Origin: an uncultured Collinsella sp.
GTDB lineage: Bacteria; Actinomycetota; Coriobacteriia; Coriobacteriales; Coriobacteriaceae
Length of the DNA stretch: 19,738 nucleotides
Assembly: GCA_900751695.1 (NCBI GenBank)
Contig: CAADSS010000029.1
Span: 1 to 19,738, forward strand
Direction: 5' to 3'
How positions within the stretch are numbered: the first letter of the stretch is position 1; each line of letters starts with the position of its first letter. A program made the translations under genes and the position numbers. Shown one piece after another: positions 6,512-13,981 of this stretch. The notes under the pieces are model-generated. The model was not told where the DNA came from. It saw only the letters and a list, made by a program, of their open reading frames with translations, and did not search any database.

Positions 6512-7216
6512 TCAGTCTTCGATTTCAGGGTTCAGAAAGTCGATGTCCTCGTCCTCGGGATGCGTGAGAGCCTGTTTAATGGCCGCTCCGCCCTTAATGG
6601 AGTAGATGACAGCCGTGAGCATGGAGAAAATCACGCCGCCGTACACAAAGAAGATGCCGAGGGGCACCGAGCTTCCGTTGAGGCCCGGGAAGGCCGTAAG
6701 GGATGAAGGTAAAAGATGCAGGCCGTCAATAACGGGGAAACCGAGCAGCATGAGCGAGAAGCCGGTCATGAGCAGCGCTGTGGCAATTTTTCCGGGGAAG
6801 ACGACATCGATGGGGCGTCGGTGATAATGACGAACGATAAGCGTGCCGATGCCCAGATAGATGTCGCGGCCAATAATGAGCACGCAGACCCAGATGGGCA
6901 GCTCTCCGCGGACCACCAGGCCAAGTACGCCGGTGAACAGCAGCGCACGGTCGCAGATGGGATCCATGACCTTGCCGAGCCACGAGACCGTATTAGTCAT
7001 GCGGGCGATCTGACCGTCCATCCAGTCGGTGGAGGCGGCAACGGCGTAGATAACGATGGCGATGACGCGGTTGTTATCCGTCACAAACAGGTACAGAAAT
7101 ACCAGGGTGAGGATCAGGCGCGTAAAGGTGATGAAATTGGAGATCGTAAAGATCTTATTCGACGGGTAATCGGAAGTGCCGATAAGCTCCTTTTTGATCT
7201 TCTTTTTGATGCCCAC
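6512..7216 (-). CDS. pgsA: CDP-alcohol phosphatidyltransferase, probable phosphatidylglycerophosphate synthase
   Basis: 234-residue integral membrane protein. The CDP-alcohol phosphotransferase signature is complete: D67-G68, A71-R72, G81, D85 and D89, with Asp64 ahead. N-terminal NFITFTRLILTLVFLYLF is the first membrane helix and several more follow. It should exchange the CMP of CDP-diacylglycerol for glycerol-3-phosphate; cardiolipin or inositol-phosphate synthesis by the same family cannot be excluded. I choose the GTG at 7216, with GGGGGAG just upstream and a TATAGT -10 about 37 bases upstream. The longer reading from the ATG at 7351 adds 45 non-family residues, starts inside a hairpin and crosses the promoter. 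The next gene begins 66 bases after the stop. Confidence 0.85.
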   Translation of the reverse strand: MGIKKKIKKELIGTSDYPSNKIFTISNFITFTRLILTLVFLYLFVTDNNRVIAIVIYAVAASTDWMDGQIARMTNTVSWLGKVMDPICDRALLFTGVLGLVVRGELPIWVCVLIIGRDIYLGIGTLIVRHYHRRPIDVVFPGKIATALLMTGFSLMLLGFPVIDGLHLLPSSLTAFPGLNGSSVPLGIFFVYGGVIFSMLTAVIYSIKGGAAIKQALTHPEDEDIDFLNPEIED

Positions 7217-7252
7217 AGGACTCCCCCGCTGGTTAACGACAAAACTTTCGAT

Positions 7253-7258
7253 ACTATA
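7253..7258 (-). promoter_or_regulatory. -10 element of the pgsA promoter
   Basis: TATAGT on the minus strand (5 of 6 consensus), with a weak -35 (TGGATA, 17-base spacing). Transcription would start about 30 bases before the GTG at 7216, which supports that start codon. Confidence 0.45.
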
Positions 7259-7342
7259 CCCGTTCCGGCGATGTCTATCCAGCGTAAGCATAGAGAGTCC
7301 AGACATGTGGAGGGCGCTTTTAGGCGACGGGGATTTCGCATT

Positions 7343-7401
7343 CGTGTACATCCGCCTCCAAACATGTCGAGAAATGTCGATTTTGGTGGCTGATGTACAC
7401 G
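7343..7401 (-). repeat. Long imperfect hairpin upstream of pgsA
   Basis: Arms pair as 10 bp (CGTGTACATC with its exact complement), 3 bp and 5 bp, separated by two single mismatches, giving 18 pairs over 59 bases. The 19-base loop carries ATGTCGA twice as a direct repeat (7364-7370 and 7374-7380). There is no U-tract on the minus strand, where the neighbouring genes lie, so it is not their terminator. It could be a protein-binding site, a structured RNA or a dispersed repeat. Confidence 0.5.
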
Positions 7402-7465
7402 TTTTGATTCGGTAATCACATCGAGCGGGAATGTTGTTGCTTTAAGCAAAATAATCATGGTGCTT

Positions 7466-7500
7466 AAAACAAAAAAGGTCAGGCACTAGGTGCCTGACCT
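7466..7500 (-). terminator. Rho-independent terminator of tRNA-Pro
   Basis: On the minus strand AGGTCAGGCAC pairs with GTGCCTGACCT (11 bp, three-base loop, 7476-7500) and is followed by TTTTTTGTTTT. This is a textbook terminator, ten bases after the tRNA end. Confidence 0.92.
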
Positions 7501-7509
7501 GCAAACTTC

Positions 7510-7586
<77 letters not shown>

Positions 7587-7628
7587 AAGCTTTTGTTTGT
7601 TGCTCTGCTCTCGCTCGCAACAGGGAGT

Positions 7629-7658
7629 ATATTAACCCGAAACTTTAGACTTGTGCAA
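7629..7658 (-). promoter_or_regulatory. Possible tRNA-Pro promoter
   Basis: On the minus strand TTGCAC (7658-7653) and TAATAT (7634-7629) are spaced 18 bases apart, about 43 bases before the tRNA 5' end. The -35 is weak. It lies in the gap after the coaBC stop. Confidence 0.4.
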
Positions 7659-7666
7659 GAACTTTT

Positions 7667-8881
7667 TTACAAATTTTGAAGCAAGTCCAAAATTGTATCT
7701 GCGAGCTGGGGTTTTGTTAGTACGGGAAGTTCTTGCGTACCCGTTGTGCTCACAATCCAGGCCTTGTTGGTGTCGGTCCCAAAGCCCGAATCGGTGCGTG
7801 AGACATCGTTGGCGATTATTACATCGCACCCCTTGCGGGCCAATTTGCGCTCTGCGTACTCGACAACGTTATCGGTCTCGGCCGCAAATCCGATCACGAA
7901 TCGCTCGCCCTTCTGGCGCGAGAGCTCGGCCAAAATATCGACCGTCTCGACCAATTCGATGCGATCCAGGCGCTCGTTGGCCTTTTTGAGCTTATGGTCC
8001 GCAGGGGCCGCGGGGGTGTAGTCGGCGACGGCGGCCGCACAAATTGCCGCATCGGCCGTCTGGAAGGCGCTCAGGGCCGCCTGGAGCATCTCTGCGGCGG
8101 TCTGCACGCGCACACACTCCACGCCGCTGGGCACATCGAGCGATGTCGGCCCCAATACCAGCGTGACCTCGGCACCGCGGCGTGCGGCCTCCCCAGCCAG
8201 GGCGATGCCCATCTTGCCCGAAGAGCGGTTACCAATGAATCGCACCGGATCGATCGGCTCGTGCGTGGGGCCGGCGGTAATCACGATGCGCTTACCAGCC
8301 ATGTCCTGCGGCACGGGGTTGAGCACCTCACAGACAGCCTCGACGATGTCCTCGGGCTCGCTCATGCGTCCCGTGTCCACGTCGCCGCAGGCAAGGTAGC
8401 CGCTGCCGGGTCCCACCACATGGACACCATGCTCGCGCAGCGTGGCCATGTTGGCCTGCGTCGCCGGCGCCTTCCACATGCCGTTGTTCATAGCGGGTGC
8501 GATCACGATGGGTCGCGGCGTCGCAAGCAGCGTGGTGGAGATGAGGTCATCGGCGATACCGTTTGCCATCTTGGCGATGATATTGGCCGTCGCGGGCGCC
8601 ACGACCACCAGATCGGGCTCCTGCGCCAGCGAAATGTGGTGGATGGGGTCGGAGGGATCGTCGAATAGGCCCACGGCAACGGGCTCGTTGGTGAGTGCAC
8701 GGAAGGTGAGCGGGCCCACAAACTCGGTGGCATGCTCGCTCATAACGACCTTGACGCGCGCACCGCGCTTTTGCAGCAGGCGCACGATATTGCACGACTT
8801 ATAGGCGGCGATCCCGCCGGTAATGCCCAGCAGGATCGTTTTTCCCTCAAGTTGCATTGAATTGTTGGATGCCGCCGTCAT
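7667..8881 (-). CDS. coaBC: Bifunctional phosphopantothenoylcysteine decarboxylase / phosphopantothenate-cysteine ligase
   Basis: 404-residue two-domain enzyme making 4'-phosphopantetheine for coenzyme A. The FMN-dependent CoaC half (about 1-190) has GITGGIAAYKS (19-29), the catalytic His in PIHHISL (about 79-85), the PAMNNGMW motif (129-136) and a flap Cys165 before GRMSEP. The CoaB half starts at GKRIVITAGPTHEPID (196-211), then RFIGNRSSGKMG, with the ADHKLKK lysine segment further on. All expected catalytic elements are seen. The ATG at 8881 is two bases after the preceding stop with GGAAG upstream; a second ATG at 8857 lacks a ribosome site. It is the last protein gene of the long operon. 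Confidence 0.96.
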   Translation of the reverse strand: MTAASNNSMQLEGKTILLGITGGIAAYKSCNIVRLLQKRGARVKVVMSEHATEFVGPLTFRALTNEPVAVGLFDDPSDPIHHISLAQEPDLVVVAPATANIIAKMANGIADDLISTTLLATPRPIVIAPAMNNGMWKAPATQANMATLREHGVHVVGPGSGYLACGDVDTGRMSEPEDIVEAVCEVLNPVPQDMAGKRIVITAGPTHEPIDPVRFIGNRSSGKMGIALAGEAARRGAEVTLVLGPTSLDVPSGVECVRVQTAAEMLQAALSAFQTADAAICAAAVADYTPAAPADHKLKKANERLDRIELVETVDILAELSRQKGERFVIGFAAETDNVVEYAERKLARKGCDVIIANDVSRTDSGFGTDTNKAWIVSTTGTQELPVLTKPQLADTILDLLQNL

Positions 8882-8883
8882 TG

Positions 8884-9603
8884 CTAGGCTTCCTTGCTCG
8901 GGAGTACCAGGAGGCGGTGGCAGTACGGGCAGTGCGTAATCTCGCTACCGTCGTGGTTGAGGTCGCTCATGGACGATGCCTGCAGCGCGGTGTGGCAGAC
9001 CGTGGGGATGTTGCCCTGGATGGTCTCGACGGCCAGGCCACGGAACTGCTTGAGCAGACGCTCGTAGTCGGTGAGAACGTCGGCCGGCAGCGTGGCAGCA
9101 AGCGCGGTGCGCTCCTTAGCGGCGGCGTCAATCTGAGCCTGCAGGTCGGCAGCCTTGGCGCGGGCGGCCTTGGTATCGGCCTTCACGCCCTCCTCGAACT
9201 TGGCGATGATTGCCTGCGCGCGGGCCTCGCGGTCGAGTGCCTCCTTGTGGGCGACAACGACGTCCTTGCGGGTGTGCTCAATCTTGTCCAGACGCTTGGC
9301 CAGGGTGGCGAGTTCATTCTCCAGGTCCTGAACCTCGCGGTAGTCGGAGCCGTCGACATGGCGCTTCTTGGCAGCCTCGATGGCGTTGTTGGTCTGAATC
9401 TCGGTGGTGTTGAGATCGTCGAGCTCAATGTCCAGATCCTTGCGCTGGGCGTAGAGCTTGGTCATCTCGGACTTGAGTTTCACATAGGTCTTGCGCTTGG
9501 AAGCGAGCTCCTTGAGCTCCGGCATATTGGCAAGTTCGCTCTTGTTGCGGGCGAGCTCCAAATCGATCTGTTGCAGCTTGAGTAGCGTAGCGCCGGCGCT
9601 CAT
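8884..9603 (-). CDS. Coiled-coil zinc-ribbon protein (CT398-like)
   Basis: 239-residue protein. Residues 5-170 are continuous Lys/Glu/Ala-rich coiled coil; a C4-type zinc-ribbon-like tail follows. The family (PF02591-type) usually has CxxCH, a gap, then CPxCGR. Here the tail reads IPTVCHTALQ (Cys203) and HCPYCHRLL (Cys225, Cys228), so the first cysteine of the first pair is replaced by Pro200. Family members are cytosolic and of uncertain role; the Chlamydia relative CT398 binds sigma-54 and secretion components. Its start ATG overlaps the Nif3 stop by four bases (ATGA) with AAGGAGAG upstream, so the two are translationally coupled. The Nif3/zinc-ribbon pairing is a recurrent actinobacterial arrangement to my knowledge. 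No function should be assumed. Confidence 0.82.
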   Translation of the reverse strand: MSAGATLLKLQQIDLELARNKSELANMPELKELASKRKTYVKLKSEMTKLYAQRKDLDIELDDLNTTEIQTNNAIEAAKKRHVDGSDYREVQDLENELATLAKRLDKIEHTRKDVVVAHKEALDREARAQAIIAKFEEGVKADTKAARAKAADLQAQIDAAAKERTALAATLPADVLTDYERLLKQFRGLAVETIQGNIPTVCHTALQASSMSDLNHDGSEITHCPYCHRLLVLPSKEA

Positions 9604-10409
9604 AAGTTCTCTCCTTTTGTCACAGTCCACCATTGGCAAGGGTTCAGTATTTTAATCGCATGACGGGGGTCGACCCCGGCGTTAACTGCAGAGTTCATCA
9701 ATATATCAACGAACGGCTCCTCGGAGCGGTCGTGGCCGAGCAAGATCACCGACAGCCCGCGCAAGGCAAGGTCTTGCGCCACGTGGTATCCCGCCTCGCC
9801 CGTCACGACAACGTCCGCGCCCGCGGCGATGGCGAGCTCTCCAAAGTCGCCCAGGGAGCCGCCCAAAATGGCTACGGTGCGGCACGGGCGATCGGCTTCG
9901 CCCCACACACGCGGGTCGCTGCCGAAGGCCGTGGCAGCACGGGTGGCAAGATCGCGCAGCGTGTACGGGTCGTTGAGCGTTGCAAGCGCGCCCAGGCCGG
10001 TTGCCTCGGGGTCGTCCACATGCTCAAGTGAGCTCACGGGTGCGGCACCCAGCAGCTTGCTCAGGCAGACACGGGCTTCGTGCGAGCGGTCCAGGTTGGT
10101 GTGGAGCGATATGATGCTCACGCCGCAACGGGCCGCCTCATAGAGTGCCGCGCTGCACTGGGGGCGAGTGGTATCCGCTGGACAAAACGCCTCGGGCGCC
10201 TTGATATAGACAGGATGATGCGTCAGCAGCACGTTTGCACCGGCTTCTTGGGCGCGGAGAACATTAGCTTCGGTCGCATCGAGCGCGCAGGCAACACCGG
10301 TGATCTCAGCAGCGGGATCTCCCACAGATAGCCCAACATGATCCCAGCCCTCGGCGTCCATCTTGGGGTAGCGCGCCAGCAGCGCACGTTCAAGCTCGGC
10401 GACAATCAT
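9600..10409 (-). CDS. Nif3/DUF34 family dinuclear-metal protein
   Basis: 269-residue single-domain DUF34 (YbgI/YqfO) protein. The metal-binding signature is visible as LLTHHPVYIK (His64-His65), SLHTNLD further on, and the C-terminal LLGHDRSEEPFVD with His and Glu. The VVVTGEAGYHVAQDLA segment is typical of the family. Some members carry GTP cyclohydrolase I type 2 annotation, but that activity is not established for the family, so I give no symbol. The ATG overlaps the desulfurase stop by four bases (ATGA), and its own stop overlaps the next start in the same way, so three genes are coupled in a row. The length lacks the extra inserted domain found in longer homologues. Confidence 0.88.
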   Translation of the reverse strand: MIVAELERALLARYPKMDAEGWDHVGLSVGDPAAEITGVACALDATEANVLRAQEAGANVLLTHHPVYIKAPEAFCPADTTRPQCSAALYEAARCGVSIISLHTNLDRSHEARVCLSKLLGAAPVSSLEHVDDPEATGLGALATLNDPYTLRDLATRAATAFGSDPRVWGEADRPCRTVAILGGSLGDFGELAIAAGADVVVTGEAGYHVAQDLALRGLSVILLGHDRSEEPFVDILMNSAVNAGVDPRHAIKILNPCQWWTVTKGENL

Positions 10410-11584
10410 GCGGCACCCACGATCGAGAGCAGCGTCTGGGCAAACTCGACCAGATCGCCCGGATTCACACGGTCATCGAAGGAGATGCGCAGTGCACCCA
10501 GGGCCTGCTCGCGGCCAATACCCATGGCGCTCAAAACATGGCTCGGGTCCATGCTGCCGCTCGAGCAGGCAGAACCGGCCGATACCTCAAAGCCGGCGGC
10601 GTCTAGCTTGATGATGAGCTCCTCGGAGTCCATGCCGTCGACGTAGATGGAAACCATGCCCGGCAGACGATCGGCCTGTGCGTAGTCGCCCATGGTGGCA
10701 TGAATACGCGGATGAGCCGTAAGCGTGGCGTAGAGCTTGTCGGAAAGGGTTTGCAGCGTCGCACGCTCCTGGGCGACATGGGGCGCCAGCGTGCGGGCGG
10801 CAGCGGCAAAGGCCAGCTGCGTGCGCAGGTCCTGCGTGCCGGCACGACGACCTGCCTCCTGTCCGCCGCCAAAGATGCGCGGGCGCAGCGGCGTGCGGTT
10901 CTTAAGGTAGAGCGCGCCGGATGCCACGGGGCCACCGATCTTGTGCGCGGCAACGGTCATGGCGTCAACTCCCAGCTCGGTGACATCGAGCGGAATATGC
11001 AGATAACCCTGGATGGCATCGGTGTGGAACAGGGCGCCGGCAGCATGTGCAGCGGCGGCCAGCTCGCGGATGGGCTGCACCACGCCGGTCTCGTTGTTGG
11101 CAACCATGATGCTCACGAGCGCCACGTCGTCGCCGAGCAAGTCGCTCAGCGCGGCAGGCTCAATATAACCTGCACGGCAGGGCTGCACCAGCTCGACGGT
11201 AAATCCGGCGGCACGCAGCAGCGGAAGGTTGTCCAGGATCGAATCGTGCTCGATCGCCGACACGATTACGCGGTCGCGCTTGCGATCGCGCTGACGGGCG
11301 CCCTCGGCAAGACCGAGCAGCGCCAGCTGGTTTGCCTCGGTGCCGCCGTTGGTCAGGATTATCTCGGATGGGCGGACGCGCGCGCCAAAGCTGCGGGCAA
11401 TCTCGCGACGCGCCGATTCTAGGCGCGCAGCGGCCTTGCGGCCGAGCGAATGCAGCGAGTTGGGGTTGACGCCGGCAAGCTCGCTGTCGTCATATTCGCG
11501 CTGCGCAAGGAGCGCCTCGGCGCGCATGGGCGTCGAGGCGGCATAGTCAAGATTCACGGGTATGCGGTTTTGACCTGCGGTCAT
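10406..11584 (-). CDS. Cysteine desulfurase (NifS/IscS type)
   Basis: 392-residue class V aminotransferase-fold enzyme using PLP to take sulfur from cysteine for Fe-S clusters and thio-modified tRNA. Start region NLDYAASTP is typical. SAIEHDSIL holds the ring-stacking His113, HTDAIQG the PLP-nitrogen Asp189, and VAAHKIGGP the Schiff-base Lys215. GGGQEAGRRAGT precedes the active-site loop SAGSACSSGS with Cys340. This loop length fits the IscS/NifS group. No iscU, sufU or mnmA/thiI is in the window, so the acceptor is unknown; nearby Fe-S enzymes are ispH and the radical SAM protein. The start is six bases after rpe, with AGGAGG 11 bases upstream inside the rpe end. Confidence 0.94.
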   Translation of the reverse strand: MTAGQNRIPVNLDYAASTPMRAEALLAQREYDDSELAGVNPNSLHSLGRKAAARLESARREIARSFGARVRPSEIILTNGGTEANQLALLGLAEGARQRDRKRDRVIVSAIEHDSILDNLPLLRAAGFTVELVQPCRAGYIEPAALSDLLGDDVALVSIMVANNETGVVQPIRELAAAAHAAGALFHTDAIQGYLHIPLDVTELGVDAMTVAAHKIGGPVASGALYLKNRTPLRPRIFGGGQEAGRRAGTQDLRTQLAFAAAARTLAPHVAQERATLQTLSDKLYATLTAHPRIHATMGDYAQADRLPGMVSIYVDGMDSEELIIKLDAAGFEVSAGSACSSGSMDPSHVLSAMGIGREQALGALRISFDDRVNPGDLVEFAQTLLSIVGAA

Positions 11585-11590
11585 AAGGAT

Positions 11591-12262
11591 TTATGCCTCC
11601 TGTGCAGCCTCGTTGCCCAGCTTCTGCAGCAGCGCAACCTCAGCGGCGGGATCTTCGGACTTAAATACGGCGGAACCGGCCACGAGAACGTTGGCACCAG
11701 CCTTGACAACCTCGGCGATGTTCTTGGAAGAAATGCCGCCGTCGACCTCGATCATGGGCGAAACGCCGTGGCGCTCGCACATGGCCTTGAGCTCGTGCAG
11801 TTTGGCAATGGTACCGGGGATAAAGCTCTGGCCGCCAAAGCCGGGGTTCACGCTCATCAGCAGCACCATATCGACGACGTCGATGATGCTCTCGAGTACG
11901 CACACGGGGGTGGCGGGGTTGAGCACCACGCCGGCCTTGACGCCGCGCTGCTGCAGATGGGTGAGCGTGCGGTGCAGGTGCGTGGATGCCTCGTAGTGCA
12001 CGGTGATCATGTCGGCACCGGCGTCGGCGTACCAATCGACCGTTTCGTCGGGGTTCGACACCATCAGGTGCGCGTCGACCGGTACATCGGTGGAGCGCTT
12101 GACGGCCTTGAGGATGTCAACGCCAAAGGTGAGGTTGCCGGTAAAGTGACCGTCCATAACGTCGAAGTGCACGTAGTCGGCGCCGGCGATTTTGTCGAGC
12201 TCGCCCTTGAGGTTGGCCATGTCGGCCGAAAGGACGGACGGAGCGATTTTAATGGTACCCAT
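11591..12262 (-). CDS. rpe: Ribulose-phosphate 3-epimerase
   Basis: 223-residue TIM-barrel enzyme interconverting ribulose-5-phosphate and xylulose-5-phosphate in the pentose phosphate pathway. Motifs in order are APSVLSAD (7-14), HFDVMDGHFTGN (about 32-43, metal His and catalytic Asp), DAHLMV, VHYEA, VNPGFGGQSFIP (phosphate region) and the IEVDGGIS strand with the second catalytic Asp. Length and motif order are standard. The ATG at 12262 follows GAAAGG. It lies 18 bases after gpsA and six before the desulfurase. Confidence 0.96.
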   Translation of the reverse strand: MGTIKIAPSVLSADMANLKGELDKIAGADYVHFDVMDGHFTGNLTFGVDILKAVKRSTDVPVDAHLMVSNPDETVDWYADAGADMITVHYEASTHLHRTLTHLQQRGVKAGVVLNPATPVCVLESIIDVVDMVLLMSVNPGFGGQSFIPGTIAKLHELKAMCERHGVSPMIEVDGGISSKNIAEVVKAGANVLVAGSAVFKSEDPAAEVALLQKLGNEAAQEA

Positions 12263-12280
12263 GGTAGAAGCCTTTCTGCG

Positions 12281-13288
12281 TTAGTCGGTGAGTCCGTAGA
12301 ACTCTTGAGAAGGGACGCGATCGGTAAGAATCTCGAGTGCCCTATCCAAAGTAACACCGTTGTAGAGCGTTTGCTCCACGGCAAAGGTGAGCGGAATGTC
12401 TACGCCCAGTGAACGGGCGAGCTCGCTCACGCTGCGGGCGGCGACGGCGCCTTCGACCACCATATGCGTGCGCGTCTGATACTCGTCGAGCGACACGCCA
12501 TGAGCGAACTCGTAGCCAAAGGTGCGGTTGCGCGAATGCTCCGAGGTGCAGGTGGCAATGAGGTCGCCCATGCCGGCAAGCCCCATGCAGGTCATAGCCT
12601 GCCCGCCGCGGGCATGCACCAGACGGCTGATCTCGGCCAGGCCGCGCGTCATGATAAGGGCGAGCGTATTGTCGCCCGCACCGGTGCCGGCGGAGATGCC
12701 ACATACGATGGCGATGACGTTTTTCATGGCGCCGCAGACCTCGACACCGGTCATGTCTTGCGACAGATAGATGCGGAAGGCCGTGGACAGGAGCAGTTCC
12801 TTAAAGGTCTCCCCTATCTGCGGATCTTTGCTTGCGATGACGGCGGCAGAAAGTCCGCCGCGGCAGATTTCCTCAGCATGGTTGGGGCCCGAGAGCGCCG
12901 CCACGCGCGACTCGTTGCCGATCTCGCTGGCGATGACCTCGCTCATGAGCAGGCCGGACTCGGGCTCAATGCCCTTGGTGAGGCAGAGCGCCGGGGTATC
13001 GGCGGCGATAAAGGGAGCGGCCTGGTGGCACACGCTGCGAAGGTGCGTCGAAGGAACGGCAAAGATGATGGCCTCGGCGCCGTCGAGCGCCTGCGACAGG
13101 TCCGTGGTGGCGACAACGTTGCCGGGCAGCTCGTAGTCCACCAGATACCGGGGATTGCGGTGCTCGCCATTGATGCCGGCGGCCGTCTGCTCGCTATGGG
13201 CCCACATGGTCACGCGCTCGGCTCGCGCTGCAGCAAGGCCCGCGACGGCGGTTCCCCAGGAGCCGGAGCCAATCAGCGCAACATTCAT
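12281..13288 (-). CDS. gpsA: Glycerol-3-phosphate dehydrogenase [NAD(P)+]
   Basis: 335-residue soluble dehydrogenase that reduces DHAP to sn-glycerol-3-phosphate, the backbone for phospholipids. N-terminal Rossmann loop GSGSWGTAVA (7-16), then FAVPSTHLR, TKGIEPESG, ALSGPNHAEEI and the catalytic-lysine helix GAMKNVIAIVCGISAG are all typical. The substrate segment SRNRTFGYEFAHG follows the GLAGMGDLIATCTS stretch. Start ATG follows AGGAGAG at good distance. It is nine bases after plsY, which uses its product, so enzyme and consumer are cotranscribed. Confidence 0.97.
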   Translation of the reverse strand: MNVALIGSGSWGTAVAGLAAARAERVTMWAHSEQTAAGINGEHRNPRYLVDYELPGNVVATTDLSQALDGAEAIIFAVPSTHLRSVCHQAAPFIAADTPALCLTKGIEPESGLLMSEVIASEIGNESRVAALSGPNHAEEICRGGLSAAVIASKDPQIGETFKELLLSTAFRIYLSQDMTGVEVCGAMKNVIAIVCGISAGTGAGDNTLALIMTRGLAEISRLVHARGGQAMTCMGLAGMGDLIATCTSEHSRNRTFGYEFAHGVSLDEYQTRTHMVVEGAVAARSVSELARSLGVDIPLTFAVEQTLYNGVTLDRALEILTDRVPSQEFYGLTD

Positions 13289-13297
13289 GACTCTCTC

Positions 13298-13981
13298 CTA
13301 CTTATCGTCGGGCTCGGTGACGCGCTTGGTAAACGAGAGCTTGGACTCCTTACCCGTCATGAGCTTTTTGATGTTCGCACGATGGGCCCACACCACAGTA
13401 ATGCCGATCAGCGCCATGCAAAACTTAAGTCCGAGGCTGCTGTACGGAAAGACCGCGCAGGCAGCGATGGGAAGACCGATGGCCGCGGCAAGCGAGCCCA
13501 CCGACACAAACTTGGTGATGGCGACGGCCACGATAAACATGCCCAGCAGCGACAGGCCAATAGGCCAGTACCAGGCGAGGATGACGCCCAGACCAACTGC
13601 GATGCCCTTGCCGCCATGGAAGTTGAGGTAGGGCGAGAAGATATGGCCCCACACGGCTGCCAGGCAGATGACGCCGAGCATCCAGTCGCCGGCGGCACCG
13701 GGGGCCATAATGCTCACGGGGAAGCCATAGCCCAAGTCGGCAATGAGCGGACGCGCGATAAGGACGCAGATGGCGCCCTTAAGGCAGTCGAGCAGCAGCG
13801 TGAGCGCGGCCACCTTGGGGCCGGCCACGCGCAGGGCGTTGGTGGTGCCGATGTTGCCGGAGCCCGCCTTACGAATGTCCGTGTGGTTGAACACGCGGCC
13901 CAGGATCAGACCAAACGGAATCGCCCCGATAAAGAACGAGACCACGGCGCAGATGGCGGTCAGAAGAATCGGATTATGCAT
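13298..13981 (-). CDS. plsY: Acyl-phosphate:glycerol-3-phosphate acyltransferase
   Basis: 227-residue polytopic membrane protein that adds the first acyl chain to glycerol-3-phosphate from acyl-phosphate. The three family motifs are present: GSGNIGTTNALR, HGGKGIAVGLGV and the C-terminal VWAHRANIKKLMTGKE segment. The membrane pattern begins at residue 5. The ATG at 13981 overlaps the end of der by eight bases and has AAGGAG upstream inside der; an upstream start at 14092 would run entirely within der and is rejected. Coupling to der is likely translational. plsX, its acyl-phosphate supplier, is not in the window. Confidence 0.96.
   Translation of the reverse strand: MHNPILLTAICAVVSFFIGAIPFGLILGRVFNHTDIRKAGSGNIGTTNALRVAGPKVAALTLLLDCLKGAICVLIARPLIADLGYGFPVSIMAPGAAGDWMLGVICLAAVWGHIFSPYLNFHGGKGIAVGLGVILAWYWPIGLSLLGMFIVAVAITKFVSVGSLAAAIGLPIAACAVFPYSSLGLKFCMALIGITVVWAHRANIKKLMTGKESKLSFTKRVTEPDDK

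Larger units (their letters stand above)
7217..7509. other. Non-coding region between tRNA-Pro and pgsA
   Basis: About 290 bases without a convincing gene. It holds the pgsA promoter (-10 at 7253-7258), a long imperfect hairpin (7343-7401), a small inverted repeat TTTAAGC/GCTTAAA (7441-7447 and 7462-7468) and the tRNA-Pro terminator (7466-7500). Short open frames here have no ribosome site or recognisable product. Confidence 0.6.

Noticed and set aside
7441..7468. TTTAAGC/GCTTAAA inverted repeat beside the tRNA-Pro terminator
   Set aside because: Only seven AT-rich pairs, and partly inside the terminator U-tract; too weak to call a separate element.
11450..12412. 320-codon plus-strand frame opposite rpe
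   Set aside because: Shadow of rpe and its neighbours; no recognisable domain and no start context.
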